Source: Ignavibacteriales bacterium
GTDB taxonomy: Bacteria; Bacteroidota; Ignavibacteria; Ignavibacteriales; Ignavibacteriaceae
Direction: 5' to 3'
DNA: 64,000 nt
NCBI GenBank assembly: GCA_016700155.1
Contig: CP065001.1
Span: 434,001-498,000 of the forward strand
Part shown: piece by piece, positions 43,097 to 51,981 of the stretch
Layout of the letters: every line of letters begins with the position of its first letter
Numbering within the stretch: the stretch's first letter is position 1
The notes under the pieces: generated by a model
The model's database searches: none
Told to the model about the DNA's origin: nothing
Seen by the model: the letters and a program-made list of their open reading frames with translations, nothing else
Program-made: the position numbers and the translations under genes

Positions 43097-43863
43097 GATG
43101 GCAGTTTCAATTCACCGGTGTTAACACCGGAAAATATAATATGGATTATGATCTTCAATCCGCAAGAAAAATTATTGAAGATGAAACCATCGTCAGGTTT
43201 TACAGATGGGAACCTTATTGTATTTCACTCGGCGCAAACCAGGATGAATCATCTGTGGATTATTCAGCAGCGGGTAAAGATAATATTGATATAGTGAAAA
43301 GACCCACCGGAGGCAGGGCGATTCTGCATGCAGATGAGATAACTTATTCTGTTTCTACATTTATTAATTCTGAAACTTCTGCGCGTGAAATTTATCACTC
43401 TATAAATCAGGCATTGATTGAAGGGCTTAAAATATTTGACAGCAGACTATCATCAGTTGAAATGGAAACTGCACAGCCTGACTTTCAACAATTTTATAAA
43501 CAGGATGTAAGTACATTATGCTTTGCTGTTCCGGCAAAGAGCGAACTTAAGTTTAAAGGGAAAAAACTTGCGGGCAGTGCACAAAGAAAACTTGGCAAAA
43601 GTTTGCTTCAGCATGGTTCTCTGCTGTGCGGACCTGAACATAAAAAGATAGTCAGGTATCTGCATTTGGAAAATGAAAGTTTAAAAAAAATGGAAGAAGA
43701 ACTTGATCATCATACTACTGATCTGAAAGAAATTTTAGGTGAAGTAATTGATTATGATGAACTTGTTAACTGCCTCGTGGAGGGATTTGTCAGGCATTAT
43801 CAGATAGAAGATTTTCAGACTGATGAAGCAATACAGAAACTTCAAAGGCTTAACATTACCTGA
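43093..43863 (+). CDS. Lipoate/octanoate transferase (LplA/LipM family)
   Basis: A 256-residue protein of the biotin/lipoate ligase fold. Visible motifs: YCISLGANQ, RPTGGRAILH, and GKKLAGSAQRKLGKSLLQHGSLL with the active-site lysine region. Cys143 in STLCFAVPAKSEL matches the position of the acyl-carrying cysteine in LipM octanoyltransferases, so an octanoyl-ACP:protein transferase is more likely than an ATP-dependent lipoate ligase. It would provide the octanoyl group for lipoylation of 2-oxoacid dehydrogenases and the glycine cleavage system. It overlaps lpxA by 4 bp, so it is expressed with lipid A genes. Both pathways draw on acyl-ACP. Confidence 0.82.
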   Translation: MRWQFQFTGVNTGKYNMDYDLQSARKIIEDETIVRFYRWEPYCISLGANQDESSVDYSAAGKDNIDIVKRPTGGRAILHADEITYSVSTFINSETSAREIYHSINQALIEGLKIFDSRLSSVEMETAQPDFQQFYKQDVSTLCFAVPAKSELKFKGKKLAGSAQRKLGKSLLQHGSLLCGPEHKKIVRYLHLENESLKKMEEELDHHTTDLKEILGEVIDYDELVNCLVEGFVRHYQIEDFQTDEAIQKLQRLNIT

Positions 43864-43898
43864 GTAACTGATTTTTATAAAAACACACAGGCTTGAAA

Positions 43899-44714
43899 AT
43901 GAGTACTGAAAAAGAAATTCGTCGCATTACAACAAAATCACTTTCGCTTATGAAAAAGAAAGGGATAAAAATAACTGCGTTGACTGCATACGACTTTATC
44001 ACTGCAAACCTTCTTGACCAGGCTGGAATTGATTTGATACTTGTAGGTGATTCACTTGGCAACGTATTCCAGGGAAATGATACAACCCTTCCCGTTACTA
44101 TGGATGAAATGATTTATCACACAAAAGCTGTAACTAAAGGTGTAACGCGTGCTATGATTGTTGTTGACATGCCGTTTATGTCCTACCAGTTGAGTGTGGA
44201 TGAAGGATTCAGGAATGCAGGAAGGATCATGAAAGAAACTTCAGCGGGTGCGGTAAAACTTGAAGGTGGTGAACGGGTTGCTGAAACAATAAAAAAAATT
44301 ACGGCTGCAGGGATACCTGTAATGGGGCATCTTGGATTGACGCCTCAAAGCATACATCAGTTTGGAAGTTATAGAGAACGTGGAAAAGATAAAACTGAAG
44401 CTGATGAAATTTTGATGGATGCTAAATTAATAGAAGAAGCCGGAGCTTATGCAATTGTGCTTGAGAAAATTCCTGCCGAACTTGCAAAAAAAGTTACAGC
44501 ATCAGTTTCTATTCCTACAATAGGTATCGGCGCCGGAAAGTTTTGTGACGGACAAATACTTGTTACACCCGATATGCTTGGATTAAACATCGACTTTCAT
44601 CCAAGATTTGTACGACATTATGCAAAACTCGCGGATGAAATAAATACCGGGGTTAAAAAATATATTGATGATGTTCGAAAACTGAATTTCCCGACAGAGG
44701 AGGAGAGTTACTGA
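43899..44714 (+). CDS. panB: 3-methyl-2-oxobutanoate hydroxymethyltransferase
   Basis: About 271 residues from the ATG at 43899; an in-frame TTG two codons earlier is less likely. PanB makes ketopantoate from 2-ketoisovalerate and methylenetetrahydrofolate in pantothenate/CoA synthesis. Signatures: ITALTAYDF, DLILVGDSLGNVFQGNDTTLPVT, MPFMSYQ, AVKLEGG, MGHLGLTPQS and PTIGIGAG. The length is normal (about 265). It sits 35 bp after the lipoyl-type transferase on the same strand. Confidence 0.94.
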   Translation: MSTEKEIRRITTKSLSLMKKKGIKITALTAYDFITANLLDQAGIDLILVGDSLGNVFQGNDTTLPVTMDEMIYHTKAVTKGVTRAMIVVDMPFMSYQLSVDEGFRNAGRIMKETSAGAVKLEGGERVAETIKKITAAGIPVMGHLGLTPQSIHQFGSYRERGKDKTEADEILMDAKLIEEAGAYAIVLEKIPAELAKKVTASVSIPTIGIGAGKFCDGQILVTPDMLGLNIDFHPRFVRHYAKLADEINTGVKKYIDDVRKLNFPTEEESY

Positions 44715-44757
44715 TAATCTCATTGTATTTTTCCACTCAAATTAAAAACTTGTTGTT

Positions 44758-45879
44758 ATGAAAAAATATTTATTAGTAATAACAATAATTCTGTTATCCC
44801 TGATTCCAATCGATTTATTATCACAGGTAAATTCCGAACTTCTTCTCGAAGGTACTACCGTATTTGCGATTGAAGCTGAGCCAGATTTTCTTTGGGTTGC
44901 CACATATGGTCATGGCATTTTCAAATATTCAAAGAAAGATCAGAAGTGGAGTAATTTTTCAACATCAAGTAATAACCTGGAAAATGATTTATTCTACTCA
45001 CTCGCGGTAGGAAAAGATTTTGTGTGGGCTGGTTCTGTTGAAGGACTTTTTATCTATGATAAAAAGCGGAACAAATGGACTAAAAGAAAATTTGCACAGG
45101 GCGGAGAAATGGGAAACTGGATCCGTTCACTCTATTATGATGCATCGCAAAATGTTTTATGGATTGGAAGGTTCAGTAATCTTACAAGACTTGAAGTTTC
45201 AAAAAATAAATACACAGACTACAATCTTACACAAGGCTCAGATCTTAAATCAAATAATTTCAAAAGCATTAAAGCAGATGGCGATAGTATTATCTGGTTT
45301 GGCACCGAATCAGGTGTACATAAGTTTTATAAGAAAAAAAATATTGATGATAAAAATAACTGGCAGTACATAAGCAATAAGAAGAATGGTTTTAATGGAG
45401 AAGGTGATGCTGTCTCTGTTTCCGATTTTTTGTTTGAAGGTGAAAACGTATGGTTTGCAACTGATGAATTCGTTACAGCACAGCAGCCTCAATTTAATAT
45501 GGGAGGGGCGTACCGCTTTAATCGTAAACTTCGGTGGGATAGGATTTCCAAACAAAACGGACTTGCGGCAAACGGTATTTATTGCATTGAACGAACTGGC
45601 AATACTATCTGGCTTGGATTGTACTACTTTGACAAAAAAGAAAAGAAAGAATACGGTAAAGGTTTAGCAGCTATTAACAGGGTTACGGGAAGGTTAACAC
45701 AAATTGATCTTAACAGTCTTGAAATAACTTCTTCAACATTTTATAACCTGCTGTTTGACGGAACTTTTATGTGGGCCGGGACTGACAAGGGTTTGCTTAA
45801 AATTGAAATTGATAATCCGCTTGCAAAGTGGGATTTGAAAAAAAATAAAAAAGATAAAGTTCAGACACATATAAAATAA
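44758..45879 (+). CDS. Secreted beta-propeller protein (two-component-regulator type repeats)
   Basis: A 373-residue protein with a signal peptide (about 1-22, ending LLSQ). Repeats of the Reg_prop kind follow: LWVATYGHGIFKY, VWAGSVEGLFIYDKKRNKW, LWIGRFSNLTRL, IWFGTESGVHKFY, IWLGLYYF, MWAGTDKGLLKI. These blades normally form the periplasmic sensor of hybrid kinases, but here no membrane helix or kinase follows. It probably binds a ligand or partner in the periplasm. Function unknown. It stands 43 bp after panB. Confidence 0.75.
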   Translation: MKKYLLVITIILLSLIPIDLLSQVNSELLLEGTTVFAIEAEPDFLWVATYGHGIFKYSKKDQKWSNFSTSSNNLENDLFYSLAVGKDFVWAGSVEGLFIYDKKRNKWTKRKFAQGGEMGNWIRSLYYDASQNVLWIGRFSNLTRLEVSKNKYTDYNLTQGSDLKSNNFKSIKADGDSIIWFGTESGVHKFYKKKNIDDKNNWQYISNKKNGFNGEGDAVSVSDFLFEGENVWFATDEFVTAQQPQFNMGGAYRFNRKLRWDRISKQNGLAANGIYCIERTGNTIWLGLYYFDKKEKKEYGKGLAAINRVTGRLTQIDLNSLEITSSTFYNLLFDGTFMWAGTDKGLLKIEIDNPLAKWDLKKNKKDKVQTHIK

Positions 45880-45988
45880 TTATTGATTTTAATACCTCAG
45901 CAGCCTGCCGGACACTCACTTCGCCCGCTTTATATGGATTTTATTTATCACTATCTTTCAGCAGTTAATTTTTTCAAACAGGATAAAA

Positions 45989-46984
45989 ATGATCAGAATT
46001 TCATCTGCGAGATTGAATACTCTAAAAAATAATTTTAAAGGGAAAAAAATTGCCGTAATCGGCGATATGATGCTTGATTGTTATTTCTGGGGAGATGTAA
46101 AAAGAATTTCACCCGAAGCACCTGTTCCGGTAGTTGAAGTAGAGAATGAGTTTTTCAGATTTGGCGGCGCAGCTAATGTTGCGCTTAATCTCGTTAAGCT
46201 GAACTGCAGACCCATACCGGTTGGGGTAATCGGGTATGACACTTATGGTACAATCTTTACAGCTCTGATGAAAGAGAATAAACTTTCTTCGAACGGAATT
46301 ATTATTGATGACACAAGACCAACCACAGCTAAAACCAGAGTGATTGCAGATAAGCAGCATGTCGTAAGGATTGATAAAGAGAATAAAACATATCTGGATG
46401 AAAAAATTCAAAACCGCGTGATGGATTTTATCAGAAAAAATATTAAAAAGTTCGATGGTATTATACTTCAGGATTATAATAAAGGTGTTCTTACCCCTGA
46501 AATAATTAACAATGTAATTGAACTCGCTAATAAAAATAATGTGCTTATAACAGTTGATCCTAAGTTCAATAATTTTTTCAATTATAAAAATGTTACAGTG
46601 TTCAAACCAAACAGGAAAGAAGCAGAAGATGTTCTTGGAATGAAAATTAGAACTGATAAAGATATTGCTAAAGCGGGGAAAGAACTCCGCGAGAAGTTAA
46701 ATGCAAAATACATTCTGCTTACATTAGGTGCGGATGGTATCGCTGTTTTTGAAAAAGGAACTGAAGTAAAACGCATGCCGACAAAAGCCAGGAAAGTCGC
46801 CGATGTGTCCGGTGCAGGAGATACTGTAATTTCAACTCTTACTGTTACACTTGCAGCAGGCGCAAATATTCTGGAAGCATCTTATCTGGCAAATTATGCA
46901 GGAGGGATTGTTTGTGAGGAAGTGGGTATCATTCCCATTGAATTAGATAAATTATTTACAACCGTTGCCCGGGAATCAAAATGA
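45989..46984 (+). CDS. rfaE1: D-glycero-beta-D-manno-heptose-7-phosphate kinase
   Basis: A 331-residue PfkB/ribokinase-family sugar kinase matching the N-terminal half of E. coli HldE. Features: VIGDMMLDCYFWGDVKRISPEAPVPVVEV, FGGAANVALNLVKL, the anion-hole and base motif SGAGDTVISTL (catalytic Asp), and FKPNRKEAE. It phosphorylates heptose-7-phosphate at C1 in ADP-heptose synthesis for the LPS inner core. The adenylyltransferase half is a separate gene overlapping by 4 bp (ATGA), so HldE is split here. Confidence 0.93.
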   Translation: MIRISSARLNTLKNNFKGKKIAVIGDMMLDCYFWGDVKRISPEAPVPVVEVENEFFRFGGAANVALNLVKLNCRPIPVGVIGYDTYGTIFTALMKENKLSSNGIIIDDTRPTTAKTRVIADKQHVVRIDKENKTYLDEKIQNRVMDFIRKNIKKFDGIILQDYNKGVLTPEIINNVIELANKNNVLITVDPKFNNFFNYKNVTVFKPNRKEAEDVLGMKIRTDKDIAKAGKELREKLNAKYILLTLGADGIAVFEKGTEVKRMPTKARKVADVSGAGDTVISTLTVTLAAGANILEASYLANYAGGIVCEEVGIIPIELDKLFTTVARESK

Positions 46985-47460
46985 GTAATATACTTTCCCG
47001 TTCAGAAATTGTTGAAGAACGTAAAAAACTAAAAGCAGAAAATAAAAAACTTGTATTTACGAACGGCTGTTTCGACCTTATTCATGCGGGTCATGTTGAC
47101 TATCTTAATAAATCGAGGGCTTTAGGCGATGCGCTGGTTGTCGCACTCAACTCTGACGCTTCAGTGAAAAGAATAAAAGGCAATAAACGTCCAATACTCA
47201 ATCAGGAAGAGAGATCGTTCATTGTATCCAATTTAAAATGCGTTGATTACGTAACTTTTTTTGATGAAGATACACCAGCTCAGATAATTGCTGAACTTGT
47301 ACCGGATATTCTTGTAAAAGGCGCGGACTGGGATCTGAATAAAATTGTTGGTAGAGAAATCGTTGAGTCAAATGGCGGCGAAGTTAAAACAATAAAGTTT
47401 GTTAATGATCAGTCGACATCAAAAATTATTGAATCCATCTTAAAAAAGTATAAAGCTTAA
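46981..47460 (+). CDS. rfaE2: D-glycero-beta-D-manno-heptose-1-phosphate adenylyltransferase
   Basis: A 159-residue nucleotidyltransferase equivalent to the C-terminal half of HldE. Motifs: FTNGCFDLIHAGHVDYL with the HxGH-type AMP-binding site, LVVALNSDASVKRIKG, and the ISSTxxI-like ending QSTSKIIESI. It forms ADP-heptose from heptose-1-phosphate and ATP after the bisphosphate is dephosphorylated (that phosphatase, GmhB, is not in the window). It overlaps rfaE1 by 4 bp. Confidence 0.93.
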   Translation: MSNILSRSEIVEERKKLKAENKKLVFTNGCFDLIHAGHVDYLNKSRALGDALVVALNSDASVKRIKGNKRPILNQEERSFIVSNLKCVDYVTFFDEDTPAQIIAELVPDILVKGADWDLNKIVGREIVESNGGEVKTIKFVNDQSTSKIIESILKKYKA

Positions 47461-47472
47461 AGAAACAATTCT

Positions 47473-50400
47473 TTGCAAACTCAGGATAAAAAAGTAAAAA
47501 GAAAAAGAACGCTGCTACAGAAAAGCGTTAATGCATTCCTGTATTTCTGGCTGGGCGTGCTGATACTTCTGATTATTGCTTTTGGAATTTCACAAACTTC
47601 TACATTCAGGGAATATTTACGCGAACTTGTTATTGAAGAAGTAAATGCATCGCTGAACGGAAAATTAAACATTGAAAAAATTGACGGAACATTATTCACT
47701 TCCATAATTCTGCAGAATACTTCTTTAGTAATGGAAAGCGATACAATTTTTTTCGCCGGAAAAATTGAAGTAAGAACAAGCCCGCTAAGAATATTTTTAA
47801 AAACCATCTATGCCCGTAAGATTGAAATTGCTAACGCAAAAATAAATCTCATCTCAGATCAGAACGGGGTACTAAATATTTCAAAGCTTGTAAATCCATC
47901 TGAGGATGAAGAAAAATCCAAATCCGAATTTCCTTTTAATCTTGAAGCAGCCGATGTAAGCCTTAAAAATATTGACTTCAAAATGTGCAGCTTTAATAAC
48001 AGAAACAGCACTGCTTATTACAGCGAACTTAATATGAATGATTTGAGAGTTAAAGATCTCGATCTTTCTTTAACTGCTTATGCAAATATGCGTGACGATG
48101 AGTATGAAATAGCTATTAACCATATTGAAATGAATCCGAACATAACCGGATTTAATCTCAGGAATTTCAGCGGCAGGTTCGCCATAATCAGGGATCATAT
48201 TGAAATTCAAAATCTAACATTGAATACAAATTCATCCGATGTAATTATTTCTGCGGAATTAACAGGATTTAATCTATTTGATTCTACAGCAATTAAGAAC
48301 CTCGGAAACTCCGATATAAAAATAAAACTCCAGGCAAATCCATTCAGTTTTGGTGACCTTTCTTCATTCGTTCCTGCGACAAATATTTTGAATGGTGATT
48401 TAAACTGTGTGGTTGATGTAACCGGTTCTGTTGATGAGCTTTCAATTAACTCACTGCAGACAGAGTTTAACAAAACCCGGATATCATTAAATGGCTCATT
48501 AAAAAATTTATCTGTCCCGGAAAGAATGTTTATCCTCGCAGATTTTAACAATACTGAAATTTATCAGCCGGACCTGAATATTCTTTTGCCGACATTAAAT
48601 CTTCCAGTCTATGAGGACTACGGCGTAATAAAATTCGACACACTACACTTTGAAGGTGAGCCTTTAAATTTCAAATCCAACTTTGCGTTAAGAACCGACA
48701 AAGGATCATTTGCCGCAAGTACTTCGCTTAACCTGATTTCCAAACCGGAAATTTATGATCTGCAGTTCAGGAGCCGTGATTTTGATTTATCACCGATTGC
48801 GGGATTAAATACAATTCTCAATACAACAGGAAGTGTGAAAGGAAAAGGGTTCGATGTAAACCAGATTGCTGCTGAAGTTCTCATTGAAGGTAACGGTTCT
48901 TCAATTGAACAGAACCATTTGAACATCGTTTCAATAGAAGCCGCTGCATCAGAGAAAAAAATAAATTATAAACTTTTGCTTAACTCTGACTCAACCCAGG
49001 TAGATCTAACAGGCTTGTTCGATTTTACAATTAGTGATGATGCAAAGTATAATCTCGATGGAAACCTGAGGCATTTTAATCTTGCTGAAATATTGCAGGA
49101 CAGTTCCAACCAGACAGATATAAATATTAATCTTGTTGCTGAAGGTCAGGGTTTTAATCCTGATAGTATGAACCTTTTCGTCATATCAACTTTATATCAA
49201 TCTACAATTGATGATATCCCTATTGGCACCACCCAGGCGATAGTTGATATAATCCGGCAGGATGATGGTGGAGACCGAATAATTAATATTGTCTCTGATC
49301 TCGCAGATATAACAATAACTGGTGATTTTTCAGTAACTGAAACAGCCGAACTTTTAACTGATGAAATCGGGTTAATAACTTCAGTTGTGCGTGAAAAATA
49401 TAACTCACTTATTCCCGCCGAACTACAGAAGGAAAATAAAAGTTCAGATGAAGACGCGGGTGAAACCATTCATTACTTTGAAGAGCACAGTGAATCATCC
49501 ACAACACTCAAGTACGTTATTGAGTTTAAAGATTTTACTTTGCTGACATTATTTTTAAGAGACAAAGATCTTGAACTTGATGGTGACATCAGCGGTGAGT
49601 TTACAAAAACACCGGAAGATCTTTTCTTCAAACTGAATACAAAACTTGAATATATAAAATACTGGTCGGATGAAAGTGTTCTGTTTATATCGGGTGCTGA
49701 TGTAAGTTTTACAATCGCAAATAATTTTACATCTACAACTTTCGATGATATCAACACAGGGCTTTCAGTTAGTATTGGAAGGGTCTATTCCGGGGAAGAC
49801 TTTTCTGATATTCATCTTGATCTGAAAATAAAAAATGAAGTCGCGTCAATTGATTTTACTTCAAAGATGAATGACAATTTTATGGCAGGCATAGACGGAA
49901 AGATTGACCTTTCAACAAATGCTGTTAAACTGCGGGTTGATACACTTAATCTCGTCTACAACGACTACAAGATTAAAAATATCGGGGAGTTGTCAGTTGA
50001 TTATTCAGGCAGCAGCATAAGGGTGAACAATTTTGTAATCGCACCGCAGCAGGGAAGCCTGGATGTTTCAGGATACATGAACTTTGAAGGGGCTCAGGAT
50101 ATTAATCTCAATATCCAGGAGCTTAGCGCTAATGAACTGTTTGTAGACTTACTTGAAATGAACCCGCTTGGTGCGCCGGAAGCATTCTTAAATTTATCCG
50201 CATCAGTTAAAGGAGATTATCTTAATCCTGTAATTGATATTGAATCTGCGATTGACAGTATTGAATTCAGAGATAAAAAATTTGGATCACTCATAAGTAA
50301 TATTGATTATCAAAATAAATCTCTAAGACTTAACTCATACTTTATCGATGTGCTTAAGCAATTCGGAAATGCGAAGCTGGATATTACAGGAACAGTCCCG

Positions 50401-51981
50401 ATCGATCTCAGTTTTAAAACTGAAAGCGAAAGAATATCGGAAACAGCCCCGATCACTTTTAAATTACTCGCTAAAGAATTTAACCTTGCAGCTGTAGGTG
50501 ATTTACTTCCGGCGGTTGATAAACTAAACGGGTTGTTTGATGCTGAAGTCGACCTGAGCGGAACGATTAATAATCTAAAACCATCAGGGTTTATGACAAT
50601 CTCAAACGCTTCATTTATTGCTGAAGCGAACAATCTTGCATATAACGCCGATACAAGAATTGTGATTGATCAGGATTCAATAAAAATAGAACACCTTATT
50701 GTTGAAAACCAGAGAGGTGTAAAAGACGGCGGCAGAATGAATGGTTCTGGTGTTATTAAGCTGGAAAATCTGAATATCGCTGGTACAGAACTTTATATGA
50801 AAGGTAAACTTAAAGTTCTCGGTAAGGAATCAAGATCAGTCAGTCCTTCTATTTATGGTGACCTGGCAATTTCAACAAAGGGATATATTGAACTTCGTTC
50901 GGATAAAAATGATACGTACCTTTATGCGCCGTTAAGAGTTGAAGTTGCAAATCTTATATTCCCGCCTACGCAGAGTGCATACACAAGCGGTGCAGAAAAT
51001 TTTATATACAGAATAAAAGTTGACAGCAGTCTAATTGACAGTCAGAAAATAGATATTGAATCACTTATTGCCGAGGAAGAAAGAAAAGATTCCAGAAGGA
51101 TAACTTCTGATTCATCAACCGGCAGGTTTGATTATTCAATAAATGTTGAAGTAGAAAAAGAAGCGAAGATTGTATTTGTGTTATCCAAAGAGTTGAATCA
51201 AAATCTTGAAGCACTTTTAGATGGTAACATAAATTACAATATGATAAATGGTAAGTCTGTTGTAACAGGAAGGTTAAAGCTTCTTGATGGTTCAACACTT
51301 CAATTCTTTAAATCATTTGATGCAACAGGAACAATTCGTTTTGACCAGGATATAGGAAATCCATACCTGGATATAAGTGCCGCTTACAGGGATTACTATT
51401 CATCATCAGATTCAACCGCTTCTGAAACTGAGGTAGCTGTAAAAATCAAACTCAGCGGTCCGCTGCGCGACCTTGATAAAAATTTCATCCAAGAAAAAAA
51501 TAATGTAGCTGTTTATGTCGGAACTGATAATATTGAAGATGACATTCCGGACAGAACTAAATCACAGACAGATGCCATAATGTTCATTCTTTCAGGTAAA
51601 TTTGCTGATGAGGCGACAGCACAGGATAAATCTTCAGCTGCAGGGCAGCTATCTGGTACAGCAACATCAATAGCAGGCTCTCTGCTTGGGGGAGTTCTCA
51701 ATTCATATTTTGGAGATTATGTGCGGCGTGTGGAATTGCGTACTGTAGGCGCTCAAACCAAATTTAATTTATCAGGCAAGGTGGAGAATTTCAGGTATAC
51801 AATAGGTGGAGCTACTGACGTGTTCCAGGATTTAAGCAGAGCAAATATCAAAATTGAATACCAGATACCATTCTTCAGAAACTTGCTGATGCGGCTCGAA
51901 AGGAAAGAAGCTTTAGCAGATACCTACATTTCAAATGAAATGATTAATGAACTTGGTCTTAAATACAGATTCGAGTTTTAA
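47473..51981 (+). CDS. tamB: TamB-like translocation and assembly module protein
   Basis: A 1502-residue AsmA/TamB-type protein bridging the periplasm. One N-terminal membrane helix (about 18-40, LYFWLGVLILLIIAFGIS) precedes a very long region of beta-rich repeats forming a hydrophobic groove. A C-terminal DUF490 domain (about 1180-1502) ends in LGLKYRFEF, typical of TamB. It moves phospholipids or helps insert outer-membrane proteins with a TamA/BamA partner. The start is TTG at 47473, since no in-frame ATG precedes the membrane helix; there is no good Shine-Dalgarno. It ends with TAATG, sharing one base with rnr. Confidence 0.9.
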   Translation: MQTQDKKVKRKRTLLQKSVNAFLYFWLGVLILLIIAFGISQTSTFREYLRELVIEEVNASLNGKLNIEKIDGTLFTSIILQNTSLVMESDTIFFAGKIEVRTSPLRIFLKTIYARKIEIANAKINLISDQNGVLNISKLVNPSEDEEKSKSEFPFNLEAADVSLKNIDFKMCSFNNRNSTAYYSELNMNDLRVKDLDLSLTAYANMRDDEYEIAINHIEMNPNITGFNLRNFSGRFAIIRDHIEIQNLTLNTNSSDVIISAELTGFNLFDSTAIKNLGNSDIKIKLQANPFSFGDLSSFVPATNILNGDLNCVVDVTGSVDELSINSLQTEFNKTRISLNGSLKNLSVPERMFILADFNNTEIYQPDLNILLPTLNLPVYEDYGVIKFDTLHFEGEPLNFKSNFALRTDKGSFAASTSLNLISKPEIYDLQFRSRDFDLSPIAGLNTILNTTGSVKGKGFDVNQIAAEVLIEGNGSSIEQNHLNIVSIEAAASEKKINYKLLLNSDSTQVDLTGLFDFTISDDAKYNLDGNLRHFNLAEILQDSSNQTDININLVAEGQGFNPDSMNLFVISTLYQSTIDDIPIGTTQAIVDIIRQDDGGDRIINIVSDLADITITGDFSVTETAELLTDEIGLITSVVREKYNSLIPAELQKENKSSDEDAGETIHYFEEHSESSTTLKYVIEFKDFTLLTLFLRDKDLELDGDISGEFTKTPEDLFFKLNTKLEYIKYWSDESVLFISGADVSFTIANNFTSTTFDDINTGLSVSIGRVYSGEDFSDIHLDLKIKNEVASIDFTSKMNDNFMAGIDGKIDLSTNAVKLRVDTLNLVYNDYKIKNIGELSVDYSGSSIRVNNFVIAPQQGSLDVSGYMNFEGAQDINLNIQELSANELFVDLLEMNPLGAPEAFLNLSASVKGDYLNPVIDIESAIDSIEFRDKKFGSLISNIDYQNKSLRLNSYFIDVLKQFGNAKLDITGTVPIDLSFKTESERISETAPITFKLLAKEFNLAAVGDLLPAVDKLNGLFDAEVDLSGTINNLKPSGFMTISNASFIAEANNLAYNADTRIVIDQDSIKIEHLIVENQRGVKDGGRMNGSGVIKLENLNIAGTELYMKGKLKVLGKESRSVSPSIYGDLAISTKGYIELRSDKNDTYLYAPLRVEVANLIFPPTQSAYTSGAENFIYRIKVDSSLIDSQKIDIESLIAEEERKDSRRITSDSSTGRFDYSINVEVEKEAKIVFVLSKELNQNLEALLDGNINYNMINGKSVVTGRLKLLDGSTLQFFKSFDATGTIRFDQDIGNPYLDISAAYRDYYSSSDSTASETEVAVKIKLSGPLRDLDKNFIQEKNNVAVYVGTDNIEDDIPDRTKSQTDAIMFILSGKFADEATAQDKSSAAGQLSGTATSIAGSLLGGVLNSYFGDYVRRVELRTVGAQTKFNLSGKVENFRYTIGGATDVFQDLSRANIKIEYQIPFFRNLLMRLERKEALADTYISNEMINELGLKYRFEF

